A stretch of 64,000 nt of DNA, taken from IMG/VR virus record IMGVR_UViG_3300009151_003928, positions 1-64,000 of that record; one strand, given 5' to 3'. Origin of the DNA: a virus. Under the pieces are notes generated by a model. The model was not told where the DNA came from. It searched no databases and saw only the letters and a program-made list of their open reading frames with translations. A program made the translations under genes and the position numbers. This document shows, piece after piece, positions 25,516 through 33,272 of the stretch; position 1 is the first letter of the stretch, and the number at the start of each line of letters is the position of its first letter.

Positions 25516-26068
25516 AAAAATATACTACAAAGAATCAACCGTCAGGGGTTGGGTACACGAAATTGTTCGTGGCATGTCTGCAGACCAATGGCGACCAGAC
25601 TACATTGTGGGACTCACCCGCGGCGGCCTAGTTCCTGCTACCATGCTAAGTCATTATTTAGATGTGCGTATGGAAACTCTTAAAGTAAGTTTGCGTGATG
25701 ATAGCGAAATGGGCCCAGAAAGTAACTTGTGGATGGCCGAGGATGCGTTTGGATATGTAAGCACCGATGTTGTTCCTAGGCCGGCCAATTCCATTGCATC
25801 AGATCCTGCTACACGCAAGAACATTCTTATCGTTGATGATATTAACGATTCAGGTGCCACGCTCAACTGGATCAAGCAGGATTGGCAAAGCGGGTGTTTG
25901 CCCAACGATTCTGGATGGGACAACATCTGGGGTTATAACGTTCGTGTTGCTGTGTTAATTAATAACGAAGCAAGCGATTTTAAAGACGTAGACTATGTGG
26001 GGTTAACCATTAACAAAATGGAAGAACCTGTTTGGTGCGTATTTCCTTGGGAGGAGTGGTGGCATTAA
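25505..26068 (+). CDS. phosphoribosyltransferase-family protein
   Basis: 187 residues. The PRPP-binding signature ILIVDDINDSGATL near 107-120 and VGLTRGGLVPATMLSHYL near 35-52 fit type I phosphoribosyltransferases close to xanthine/hypoxanthine enzymes. It would transfer a base to PRPP, salvaging purines, or act on a modified base. The specificity cannot be read from sequence. A link to 7-deazaguanine recycling is tempting but unsupported. Confidence 0.82.
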   Translation: MSIRKIYYKESTVRGWVHEIVRGMSADQWRPDYIVGLTRGGLVPATMLSHYLDVRMETLKVSLRDDSEMGPESNLWMAEDAFGYVSTDVVPRPANSIASDPATRKNILIVDDINDSGATLNWIKQDWQSGCLPNDSGWDNIWGYNVRVAVLINNEASDFKDVDYVGLTINKMEEPVWCVFPWEEWWH

Positions 26069-26421
26069 AAGATTTTTACCTAGACGAAACACTAGAATGG
26101 CATATAACCACACACCGAGAGTGGAATAGTTACTTGTCTAAAGAAACGGTCACCGACGAAGACCTGGTTGAAGTAATCAAAGGGCACGGTGGTTGTAGTA
26201 TAACCGGCAGTGACGACGGTCCGGAGTTCAAAGCCCTACGTAACCAATTGGAAGAAATGGGTTACATCAAATGTGAACGCAATTGGTGGAATGGTGATCG
26301 TGTGATAAGGACATTTCGATTAAATGGATTACGTTTTAAAAAAGACACACAATTTTCATCTGGGGCGGCGTTAAAGTTTCATATGGATTTTTTAAGAAAA
26401 CATCCGGAGTACGCAGAATGA
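26059..26421 (+). CDS. hypothetical protein, GTG start
   Basis: 120 residues if started at GTG 26059 (a neighbouring GTG at 26056 is equally possible); GGGAGGAG is placed just upstream. Mixed helical protein with SSGAALKFHMDFLRKHPEY at the end and a possible winged-helix feel (LRNQLEEMGYIKCERNWWNGDRVIRTFRL). Overlaps the phosphoribosyltransferase by 10 bases. Confidence 0.65.
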   Translation: MALKDFYLDETLEWHITTHREWNSYLSKETVTDEDLVEVIKGHGGCSITGSDDGPEFKALRNQLEEMGYIKCERNWWNGDRVIRTFRLNGLRFKKDTQFSSGAALKFHMDFLRKHPEYAE

Positions 26422-26573
26422 TACTTGTTGGAACATGGGTTGTTGTAGGATTCTTTAGTGCCATCGGGTGGTACGGTGCTAACTATTATGTTATTACTCC
26501 ATATTTGCCTGAACCGGTGTTTAAAGAAAAACGAGTAGAAGAAACAAAACCAAAACAGGATGATGCTAAATAG
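26418..26573 (+). CDS. 51-residue membrane-anchored peptide
   Basis: Begins MILVGTWVVVGFFSAIGWYGANYYVI, a membrane helix, followed by a short Pro- and Lys-rich tail. Its ATG overlaps the previous stop (ATGA). Possibly exported or inner-membrane; function unknown. Confidence 0.6.
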   Translation: MILVGTWVVVGFFSAIGWYGANYYVITPYLPEPVFKEKRVEETKPKQDDAK

Positions 26574-26612
26574 TATTATCCCACAAACAGCGGCCTTCGG
26601 CGTTCATCCCGC

Positions 26613-26641
26613 TTTACAAACTCTGCCGCCTATGCTATAAT
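26613..26641 (+). promoter_or_regulatory. sigma-70-like promoter for queD
   Basis: TTTACA (26613-26618), 17-base spacer, TATAAT (26636-26641) with an extended TGC just before it. The queD ATG is 18 bases downstream with an AGGAG ribosome site. Confidence 0.65.
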
Positions 26642-26659
26642 TAACATAGGAGATCAAGC

Positions 26660-27160
26660 ATGAATCAAGCAATACAATACAAGTACACAAGTACAAAAGA
26701 ATACCATAACGCATTTCCCTGCGCTTATCGTCAATGGCGTGCCGATAGTCATTGTAACCTAAATCACGGGTATGCATTTAGTATGAAGTTCTATTTTGGA
26801 ACTGATACACTAGATGTGCGTAACTGGGCGGCCGATTACGGTGGGCTTAAAGAACTTAAGGCCATCTTGGAAAGTCAATTTGACCACACTACCTTGGTAG
26901 CACAAGATGATCCAGAACTTGAATTCTACAAAGAAATGGAACGTCGTAAGTTGGCCAAACTAACTATACTGCCAGCATTGGGTTGTGAAGCACTTGCTGA
27001 TCAACTGTACAAATTTATCAATGGTGTTTACATTCCAGATAACTGGGGACCGGGCGAAGCTAGTCGACTTTGGTGTTATCGTGTGGAAGTTCGTGAAACA
27101 CAAAGCAACATGGCTTTCCGTGAAGGCCATCGTGAATGGAATGAAGATCTATTTGCTTAA
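26660..27160 (+). CDS. queD: QueD-like 6-carboxy-tetrahydropterin synthase
   Basis: 166 residues of the PTPS fold. SHCNLNHGYAFSMKFYF at 30-46 carries the catalytic Cys (C32) and zinc-type His residues, FDHTTLV near 74-80 holds the Asp-His pair, and VEVRETQSN near 142-150 contains the substrate-binding Glu. It converts dihydroneopterin triphosphate, made by FolE, to 6-carboxytetrahydropterin for QueE. The usual C-x3-HGH is C-x3-HGY here, so the zinc site is altered. It has its own promoter. Confidence 0.85.
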   Translation: MNQAIQYKYTSTKEYHNAFPCAYRQWRADSHCNLNHGYAFSMKFYFGTDTLDVRNWAADYGGLKELKAILESQFDHTTLVAQDDPELEFYKEMERRKLAKLTILPALGCEALADQLYKFINGVYIPDNWGPGEASRLWCYRVEVRETQSNMAFREGHREWNEDLFA

Positions 27161-27317
27161 AGTATGGAGACTTTGGGCAAAAGCCCTAGGTGAAAAAACA
27201 GGTAATACGGATGCAGAAGCAGACCGTATTGCTTGCATTCGTAGTGTAATTGTGTTAATATACATTGTTACAAACTTTTTTATAATTGCGGGCGTATTAC
27301 GACATTGGAATGACTGA
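27141..27317 (+). CDS. 58-residue single-helix membrane protein
   Basis: ATG 27141 inside the end of queD opens a frame with a polar N-terminal helix (KVWRLWAKALGEKTGNTDAEAD) and one membrane helix (IRSVIVLIYIVTNFFIIAGVL). It overlaps queD by 20 bases and the MazG-like gene by 8. Longer in-frame starts lie wholly in queD and are unlikely. Confidence 0.6.
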   Translation: MKIYLLKVWRLWAKALGEKTGNTDAEADRIACIRSVIVLIYIVTNFFIIAGVLRHWND

Positions 27318-27579
27318 TAAAATAAATGAAATTCTAGATATCCTCCAGGAGGAGTGTGCCGAAGTAATTGTTGCCATTAGCAAGATTCGCCGATTTGGAA
27401 TTGACAACACATATAAAGATGGCGGAACACAACGTGAGCACTTGGTTCAAGAGCTTGGTGATGTTACACTACTAATTGAATTGCTTCAAGCACACGGTGT
27501 TTACACCGAACAAGAACTAATCAACGCACAACGCCGAAAGGCAGTAAAATTAACTAAATGGTCAAAGATATATGAGTAA
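27310..27579 (+). CDS. small MazG-like protein
   Basis: 89 residues from ATG 27310. The core ILQEECAEVIVAISKIRRFG...HLVQELGDVTLLIELL has the E-E-x-x-E and E-x-x-D metal ligands of the MazG/NTP-pyrophosphohydrolase superfamily in minimal form. It overlaps the membrane peptide and queE by 8 bases each. Inside the queD-queE pair it might guard nucleotide triphosphates used for the modified base, an inference. Confidence 0.8.
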   Translation: MTDKINEILDILQEECAEVIVAISKIRRFGIDNTYKDGGTQREHLVQELGDVTLLIELLQAHGVYTEQELINAQRRKAVKLTKWSKIYE

Positions 27580-28453
27580 AATCAAAATAGCAGAATTATT
27601 TTATAGCATACAAGGCGAAGGCCGTTACATGGGTGTACCAAGTGTTTTCTTGCGTACATTTGGATGTAATTTTAAATGTGCTGGCTTTGGTATGCCACGT
27701 GGCGAATCTAGCCACGAGGCTACTGATATTGCGGCCACACACAAAATGATTGAGTCTTTTCAAAAGTATGAAGACTTGCCCTTAGTTAGTACAGGCTGTG
27801 ACAGCTATGCTAGTTGGCATCCAGACTTTAAAGACCTGAGTCCAATGCTTGAAAGCAACGCTATTGTTAATCGAATTATGGAAATACTTCCACATAAACG
27901 TTGGGAAGAAGAACATTTGGTTATTACAGGTGGTGAACCATTACTAGGGTGGCAACGTGCTTATGAAGATTTGTTAGAACATCCAAGTATGTGGCGGTTG
28001 CGTGAAATTACATTTGAAACAAACGGAACTCAACGATTGTCCGATGACTTTAAAAAGTATTTGTTTAAATGGTTAAAAGATGAACACAAAGAGTCCGTTG
28101 GTGCTACTAGTCCGCGAGTGATTACATTTAGTGTAAGTGCTAAACTACCATGTTCAGGCGAATCGTGGGATGAAGCAATTCTACCCAAGGTTGTTTGCGA
28201 ATACGAATGGTATGGTACAGCATATCTTAAATTTGTTATTGCTAACGAAGCAGATTTTAAAGATGCTGAGTGTGCCATTGCGGCTTATCGCAAAGAAGGA
28301 TTTAAAGGACATGTTTACTTAATGCCAGTAGGTGGTGTGGAAAGTGTGTACGCAATGAACAATAAGAATGTAGCATTGTTGGCTATGAAAAACGGACTAC
28401 GCTATAGCGATCGATTACAAGTTCCATTATTTAAAAATGAGTGGGGTACTTAA
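27572..28453 (+). CDS. queE: QueE-like 7-carboxy-7-deazaguanine synthase (radical SAM)
   Basis: 293 residues. It begins KIAELFYSIQGEGRYMGVPSVFLRTFGCNFKC, typical of QueE (YSIQGEG then F-R-x-x-G-C-N). Cysteines C32 and C36 are in place, but the third canonical position is Phe39; C76 in GCDSYASW lies where QueE usually reads C-D-T, after about 37 inserted residues. ITGGEPLL near 116 is the SAM-binding GGEP. It rearranges the QueD product to 7-carboxy-7-deazaguanine. No QueC is in this window to make preQ0. Confidence 0.88.
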   Translation: MSKIKIAELFYSIQGEGRYMGVPSVFLRTFGCNFKCAGFGMPRGESSHEATDIAATHKMIESFQKYEDLPLVSTGCDSYASWHPDFKDLSPMLESNAIVNRIMEILPHKRWEEEHLVITGGEPLLGWQRAYEDLLEHPSMWRLREITFETNGTQRLSDDFKKYLFKWLKDEHKESVGATSPRVITFSVSAKLPCSGESWDEAILPKVVCEYEWYGTAYLKFVIANEADFKDAECAIAAYRKEGFKGHVYLMPVGGVESVYAMNNKNVALLAMKNGLRYSDRLQVPLFKNEWGT

Positions 28454-28681
28454 TTGCCAATACCTGGCATGGACTGGAAATCTGAAGCATTCCGAGCTCG
28501 ATCTATTTGGCGGCTGAGATTTGTATGGAAGCCACGACGTAGTGCTATAACTGGTCGCTGGTTATGGCTACGCTATGCGTATGAAGGGACAGCAATGTAC
28601 ACTGGACCGGGTGAAGCTGTATTTGAGTTCAGGTACCACGAGCCTGCGGAACATATTATTTGGCAATTAAAAGGAAATTAA
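28454..28681 (+). CDS. small aromatic-rich hypothetical protein
   Basis: 75 residues if started at the TTG directly after the queE stop; ATG 28469 would give 70 residues and may be the real start. Rich in Trp and Arg (FRARSIWRLRFVWKPRRS), with TAMYTGPGEAVFEFRYH in the second half. No family with known function. Confidence 0.6.
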   Translation: MPIPGMDWKSEAFRARSIWRLRFVWKPRRSAITGRWLWLRYAYEGTAMYTGPGEAVFEFRYHEPAEHIIWQLKGN

Positions 28682-28682
28682 A

Positions 28683-28757
28683 ATGACACAAGATCAAGTA
28701 TTATTAGCAGTAGGTGTATGGTTGAGCTTGATGGTACTAGCACAACATTGGATTTAA
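28683..28757 (+). CDS. 24-residue membrane peptide
   Basis: MTQDQVLLAVGVWLSLMVLAQHWI, one hydrophobic helix. The ATG follows AAAGGAA at proper spacing and the stop is followed by the AAGGAA of the next gene, so it fits the gap well. Confidence 0.5.
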   Translation: MTQDQVLLAVGVWLSLMVLAQHWI

Positions 28758-28767
28758 GGAAAATATT

Positions 28768-29175
28768 ATGGGAATGTTTGATCGATTAAAAGGCATTATA
28801 AAGAAACCCGAAGTAAAGGAAGAAGCTCCCAAGGCCGAACCAAAGACTAAGAAAAAGTCTGCTAAGGATATTGCTACAGAAAACGGGGAGCCGTGGGTTA
28901 GTGTATTAAGCGTAGAGCTTGATCCAGAGAATATTGGCAATGGTGCGTTTGAATTAGACTGGAATGATAAGTTTATTGCTAATCTAGTACGTGCCGGGTA
29001 TCAGCAAAAGAAGGACGACACAGATGCAGACATGGTAGACCGTTGGTTTGCCGATGTATGCAAAAATGTTATTGCAGAAAATTACGAACAGTGGGAAGCC
29101 AATCAACCAATTGATGCTAGACCAAGAGAAATCAATCGCAGAGACATTGGCGATGGTAGAACGGAAGTAAGTTAA
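28768..29175 (+). CDS. conserved hypothetical protein
   Basis: 135 residues. A Lys/Pro/Ala-rich linker (about 12-40) separates a short N-terminal helix from a compact acidic domain with PWVSVLSVELDPENIGNGAFELDWNDKFIANLVRAGY. I recall similar proteins in marine T4-like phages; the role is unknown. ATG after AAGGAA. Confidence 0.7.
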   Translation: MGMFDRLKGIIKKPEVKEEAPKAEPKTKKKSAKDIATENGEPWVSVLSVELDPENIGNGAFELDWNDKFIANLVRAGYQQKKDDTDADMVDRWFADVCKNVIAENYEQWEANQPIDARPREINRRDIGDGRTEVS

Positions 29176-29378
29176 TGACTGCATTAAAAACAAAACAAAA
29201 AGAACAAGCAGAATCAGATGCCGCAATAGCTGAATTTCTTGCCAAAGGCGGAGTAATACAAAAACTTGATTATAACGCAACAGGTTGGGTAGAAGGTCAG
29301 ACCCAAATCTATGGTATGCCGCGTAGAGGAGCAGGAAGACCCAAAACACCAGAGGTCCCGGTAGATTCAACAGAATGA
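29175..29378 (+). CDS. 67-residue protein with AT-hook-like motif
   Basis: Helical N-terminus, then RRGAGRPKTPEVP near 50-62, which matches the G-R-P core of an AT-hook that binds the DNA minor groove. No other domain. It overlaps the neighbours on both sides by 1-4 bases. Confidence 0.6.
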   Translation: MTALKTKQKEQAESDAAIAEFLAKGGVIQKLDYNATGWVEGQTQIYGMPRRGAGRPKTPEVPVDSTE

Positions 29379-30121
29379 TAGTATATGTAAATGGCGACAG
29401 TCACAGCGCCGGCGCAGAAGCGTTAAATCTACACGCATTTGCCGAAGACGATGGTCTATACTACGGACTAGGTCGTAAACCCCACCCCGAAAATCTTAAA
29501 GTTAGCTATGGATGTAATATAGCAAACGAGTTACACGCTATTCTTGAGTGTGATGCTGAAAGTGCTAGTAGCAACGACCGCATACTTAGAACTACATGGG
29601 ATAGGATACAAGGTGTACAAGGGCTACCAACCAATCCTCCAAATTTAGTTATAATTGGTTGGAGTACATGGGAACGTGAAGAATGGACACACAACGGAGT
29701 AACCTATCAAGTTACTGCTAGTGGTACAGATGATGTTCCAGATGAACTTAAAACTCGTTATAAGGAATGGGTCATTGATCAACACAATTCATCGGTTGTT
29801 AACAAAAAATTAGTCAATATCCACGAGCGCATAGCCAACTTACATATTTCATTACTAGATAAAAAGATACCACATATATTTTTTAATACGTTTACATCGT
29901 TTAGTAATATTCGAAATCTTAGACATTTGGGTGCCGAAGAAATAGATTGGGACGGATGCTACATAGGACCGTACGATGAAGATCTTACTTATTATAATTG
30001 GTTAAAAGCCCAAGGATTCCAAACTGCAACTCCTACTAGCTACCATTTTCGGGCAGATGCCCATCTTGCTTGGTCTGAATACTTGCTCCAAAATTATGTC
30101 CAAAAGATATTGACAAGTTAA
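29375..30121 (+). CDS. SGNH/GDSL-type hydrolase-like protein
   Basis: 248 residues. Block I VNGDSHSAG gives the nucleophile Ser9, SASSNDRIL gives the Asn block, and YHFRADAHLAW near the end supplies a possible D-x-H. These are the marks of SGNH esterases and acetyl-hydrolases, which often act on sugar acetyl groups. No signal peptide. Two more SGNH proteins occur in the leftward operon. Confidence 0.72.
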   Translation: MIVYVNGDSHSAGAEALNLHAFAEDDGLYYGLGRKPHPENLKVSYGCNIANELHAILECDAESASSNDRILRTTWDRIQGVQGLPTNPPNLVIIGWSTWEREEWTHNGVTYQVTASGTDDVPDELKTRYKEWVIDQHNSSVVNKKLVNIHERIANLHISLLDKKIPHIFFNTFTSFSNIRNLRHLGAEEIDWDGCYIGPYDEDLTYYNWLKAQGFQTATPTSYHFRADAHLAWSEYLLQNYVQKILTS

Positions 30122-30138
30122 TCATTAAATGCTATTAT
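30110..30138 (+). promoter_or_regulatory. promoter positioned for a leaderless mRNA
   Basis: TTGACA (30110-30115), 17-base spacer, TATTAT (30133-30138), then six bases (AACTAC) before the ATG at 30145. The transcript would begin at or one base from the start codon. Confidence 0.65.
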
Positions 30139-30144
30139 AACTAC

Positions 30145-31137
30145 ATGAGATATCTACTTGTTGACACCGCAAATACCTTTTTTCGTGCTAGACACGCCGC
30201 CCACCGCCAAGCCGATACCTGGGATAGGTTAGGATTTTCCATTCATGTAACGCTAAATAGTGTTAGTAAGGCCTTTAGAGACCAAAAAGCTGACCACGTT
30301 ATTTTCTGTTTGGAAGGTCGCTCGTGGCGCAAAGACTTTTACGCACCATATAAAGCCAATCGTGCTGTAGCTCGTGCGGCACTCACAGAAAAAGAACAAG
30401 AAGAAGATCAATTATTTTGGGAATCGTTCGATAACCTAAAAGACTTTCTTGCAAATAAAACCAATTGTACAGTTTTGCAACACGGCAATTTAGAAGCAGA
30501 TGATTTAATTGCTGGATGGATACAGAGCCACCCAGACGATCATCACACTATTGTATCTAGCGATACTGATTTTTATCAGTTACTTGCAGACAATGTAAAT
30601 CAATATAACGGGATCGCAGATGAGCTCCATACTATTACGGGTATTTTCGACAAAAAAGGTAAAGCAGTCATCGATAAAAAAACTAAGGCGGCAAAAGTTA
30701 TTCCGGACCCTAAGTGGATTTTATTTGAAAAATGTATGCGGGGAGACCCCACAGACAATGTCTTTTCAGCTTACCCGGGAGTTCGGAAAAAAGGAACTAA
30801 AAGTAAAGTTGGTCTTGAAGAGGCCTTCGCGGACAGAGAGGCGAAAGGCTTTGCGTGGAACAATCTCATGCTCCAACGTTGGACAGACCATAACGAGTCT
30901 GAGCACAGAGTATTAGACGATTATAATCGTAATGTAACACTAGTGGATTTGTCTGCACAACCAGATGATATTAAGCAACAAATAGCAGAAACTATTGCGG
31001 AAGGCGCAAAGCCACTTAGTCGCCCAATGGTAGGCGCACAGTTCTTAAAGTTTTGTGGCAAGTATGATTTAATTAAAATGTCAGAGCAGTCTGACAGTTA
31101 TGTGCGTTTTCTAGAAAAACCTTACCCGGAGAAATAA
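30145..31137 (+). CDS. rnh: 5'-3' exonuclease / RNase H-like flap nuclease
   Basis: 330 residues, near the 305 of T4 RNase H. FEN-family acidic motifs: YLLVDTANTFFRARH at the start, FYAPYKANR, NLEADDLIAGW near 114-123, SSDTDFYQLL near 137-146, and RGDPTDNVFSAYPGVRKKG near 200-218 (helix-hairpin-helix). It removes RNA primers and DNA flaps during lagging-strand synthesis. It has its own strong promoter and no ribosome site. Codon use shifts over the RGDPTDN segment. Confidence 0.9.
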   Translation: MRYLLVDTANTFFRARHAAHRQADTWDRLGFSIHVTLNSVSKAFRDQKADHVIFCLEGRSWRKDFYAPYKANRAVARAALTEKEQEEDQLFWESFDNLKDFLANKTNCTVLQHGNLEADDLIAGWIQSHPDDHHTIVSSDTDFYQLLADNVNQYNGIADELHTITGIFDKKGKAVIDKKTKAAKVIPDPKWILFEKCMRGDPTDNVFSAYPGVRKKGTKSKVGLEEAFADREAKGFAWNNLMLQRWTDHNESEHRVLDDYNRNVTLVDLSAQPDDIKQQIAETIAEGAKPLSRPMVGAQFLKFCGKYDLIKMSEQSDSYVRFLEKPYPEK

Positions 31138-31138
31138 T

Positions 31139-31306
31139 ATGGATAGTATTGTACGTTGGTATCAACAAAATTACACAGAAATCACTTGGTTCATTATCGG
31201 TTGGCTATCATTGGATATGATACACGAATTTAGTCGTGGCAACTACGAAGGCATGGCCATTGACGCAATTCTTATTATTCTTAACTATTTTCTAAATAAA
31301 AAATGA
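31139..31306 (+). CDS. 55-residue hydrophobic protein
   Basis: MDSIVRWYQQNYTEITWFIIGWLSL then a polar turn and AIDAILIILNYFLNKK: two possible membrane helices. It starts 1 base after the exonuclease stop and overlaps the next ATG (ATGA). Unknown function. Confidence 0.6.
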   Translation: MDSIVRWYQQNYTEITWFIIGWLSLDMIHEFSRGNYEGMAIDAILIILNYFLNKK

Positions 31307-31494
31307 CATTTAAAGAAATACTCGTTGGTATTATTTTTCTCATCGCAGTGATATTTGCAATGACTGGGTCATGGGACGATAAAAATTTACGTAAGGTTGC
31401 TTACGATTGTAGCCTATCGGAAATTAGTCCTGACTATCCCATTCAAGTAAAAGAAGCATGTCGCAAAATGAGAGCCGAGAGGAGTACTAGATGA
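31303..31494 (+). CDS. 63-residue membrane-anchored peptide
   Basis: Membrane helix ILVGIIFLIAVIFAMTGSW near 6-24, followed by a polar domain with two cysteines (C35, C53) that could form a disulfide if exported. Overlaps both neighbours by 4 bases. Confidence 0.6.
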   Translation: MTFKEILVGIIFLIAVIFAMTGSWDDKNLRKVAYDCSLSEISPDYPIQVKEACRKMRAERSTR

Positions 31495-31850
31495 ATACTG
31501 TAATTATTTTACTTGCACTATTTGGTATAAAACATTTTATAGCCGACTTTGTGCTACAGTTTGATTATATGCTTGGACAAAAAGGCACGTATGGTGCTGA
31601 GGGCGGTAGAGATCATGCTGGCATACATGGAGCATTAACTGCCTTGCTTCTATTGCCGTTTGTAAATCCAATGTCAGCACTAATGTTTGGTCTGCTTGAT
31701 ATGATTTTACATTATCACATCGACTGGGCTAAAACAAATTTAAGTCGTGGGTTGTCCACGTCAGACCGTAGGTTCTGGATATGGCTAGGAGCAGATCAAT
31801 GTTTGCACCACCTTACCTACATTTTAATTATAGGAATAATTGTATTATGA
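31491..31850 (+). CDS. DUF3307-like membrane protein
   Basis: 119 residues with about four membrane segments. KHFIADFVLQFDYMLGQK near the start, HAGIHGALTALLLL and WIWLGADQCLHHLTYILI at the end match the DUF3307 pattern (K-H-x-x-A-D-F-x-x-Q and a terminal D-Q-x-x-H-x-L-T-Y). Function of the family is unknown. Overlaps both neighbours. Confidence 0.8.
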   Translation: MNTVIILLALFGIKHFIADFVLQFDYMLGQKGTYGAEGGRDHAGIHGALTALLLLPFVNPMSALMFGLLDMILHYHIDWAKTNLSRGLSTSDRRFWIWLGADQCLHHLTYILIIGIIVL

Positions 31851-32329
31851 CTGAAGAACTAATTGCGAAACCAATTGTAAAGAACAAGATGTGGATTGTT
31901 GAGCTGTACGGCAACAAGGTAGGAAACATCATGGCCATTGAAGAAGGCGGATTTGTTTATGTACACGATAATAAACGTGAACAATTTCCTTCCATTAAGA
32001 TGATCAGTGCCAAATATAATATCTCGTTTGTTAAGGCAGAAAAGCCCGTTAAAGAAAAACTTGATGTTTATGATGTATATGGCTTTCCTGCCGCAAGTAG
32101 ACCGCATAATGAAGTATTAGACGTTCAACGTTATTTGCCTATCTATACTAAAGGTGCCAAATCCAAAAGTTTCTTTTGTGCAGGTCACTATATAATTAAA
32201 TTTAGTAGCACATGGGTTCGTGCCCACTGTCCTAAACTGATTACACTAAATCGTTATGAATATCAAGGTCCGTTTAAAACACAAGAACGTATGCAAGAAG
32301 CCATGAAGGAAGCAAATGGACAGCACTAG
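31847..32329 (+). CDS. conserved hypothetical protein
   Basis: 160 residues from ATG 31847 (ATGA overlap); the longer in-frame start lies within the DUF3307 gene. A beta-rich N-terminal half (MWIVELYGNKVGNIMAIEEGGFVYV) and a basic C-terminal half with FCAGHYIIKFSSTWVRAHCPKL. I recall similar proteins in T4-like marine phages; function unknown. Confidence 0.7.
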   Translation: MTEELIAKPIVKNKMWIVELYGNKVGNIMAIEEGGFVYVHDNKREQFPSIKMISAKYNISFVKAEKPVKEKLDVYDVYGFPAASRPHNEVLDVQRYLPIYTKGAKSKSFFCAGHYIIKFSSTWVRAHCPKLITLNRYEYQGPFKTQERMQEAMKEANGQH

Positions 32330-32537
32330 TCTACCCTTACACGTTAAAAAGTTTAACGAAAAGGTTAGAGCCATGAATCAAAGTAATGGCAAATTGCTTA
32401 CACTAAATGCCGAAGAAGCTCGCAGTTTACACGCCGAAATTTATGATTTGATGGCCACAATAGCCGAATTATCAAAGGTCAGTGTTACTGCCCCAGGAAT
32501 TACAAGTGTTAGTATGGATGGTGGAGGTTTTAAATAA
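32316..32537 (+). CDS. small hypothetical protein
   Basis: 73 residues. Helical centre (TLNAEEARSLHAEIYDLMATIAEL) and a Ser/Gly-rich tail. It overlaps the previous gene by 14 bases. Possibly a small virion or regulatory protein; nothing decisive. Confidence 0.62.
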   Translation: MDSTSLPLHVKKFNEKVRAMNQSNGKLLTLNAEEARSLHAEIYDLMATIAELSKVSVTAPGITSVSMDGGGFK

Positions 32538-32588
32538 TGTGCGTATATATTGAGATAAATAATTAGTACATCAAGGATAGCTAAAAAA

Positions 32589-32876
32589 ATGTCAAGACCT
32601 AAACCAACCGTATTGTTGGACCATGTTAATAAAAGTACCTATAAGAGTGAGCAAGTTTTAGCCTCTGAGGGCATCTGGGCGGTCTTCTATGATAACCATC
32701 CTATTAACCTTAAGACCGCAAACGTACTCATTGCATACCCCGGTCCAAAATATAAAAAAGTAAGTTTTTCTAATAGCGGTCATGCTATCAACCTCTGCAA
32801 GAAACTAAACGTCTTGTTCAAGACTGACAAGTTCTCTGTTGTCTTGCTTAAAGCCGGTGACAAAATCTTCCCCTGA
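32589..32876 (+). CDS. small conserved hypothetical protein
   Basis: 95 residues of alpha/beta character: EGIWAVFYDNHPINLKTANV and FSVVLLKAGDKIF are probable strands, with KYKKVSFSNSGHAINLCKKL between. Preceded by a 51-base gap. No family recognised. Confidence 0.65.
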   Translation: MSRPKPTVLLDHVNKSTYKSEQVLASEGIWAVFYDNHPINLKTANVLIAYPGPKYKKVSFSNSGHAINLCKKLNVLFKTDKFSVVLLKAGDKIFP

Positions 32877-33243
32877 TAAACGGTATACACAAAATCAGCT
32901 TACTAAAGTATTTGTAAAGCTGGGCGATATACCTAGCGCCACTACAAGTGAAATGCAGATGCGTTGGTGGAAGAATCCAACTGATCCACATAGCCTTAGG
33001 CTTAGCCTTCAAGGCTTACAGCTTGTTAAGGCTGTACTTAAAATGCAAAGTTACGAATTTGAACTTGCAGAAGAACTTACAAATCTCAACTTACTGCAAT
33101 TAGAACGGTATCTTAAAGGTCCGTACTACTTGCTTAAACGTCAAAAAATAATTGTATTCGAAGAGGAGGAGGCATTGATGCTCACACTTCACGGAAACAA
33201 CTTAAAAAGTTATTTAGAAAATTTAGAAAGCAATCATGATTAA
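32857..33243 (+). CDS. hypothetical protein, probable GTG start
   Basis: 128 residues if started at GTG 32857 (a TTG at 32839 is the other option; no ATG is upstream). Helical with TTSEMQMRWWKNP and LTNLNLLQLERYLKGPYYLLKRQKI. It overlaps the previous gene by 20 bases. Function unknown. Confidence 0.55.
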   Translation: MTKSSPDKRYTQNQLTKVFVKLGDIPSATTSEMQMRWWKNPTDPHSLRLSLQGLQLVKAVLKMQSYEFELAEELTNLNLLQLERYLKGPYYLLKRQKIIVFEEEEALMLTLHGNNLKSYLENLESNHD

Positions 33244-33272
33244 TGTATGTGTAGTCGGCGGAGGATTTGGAC

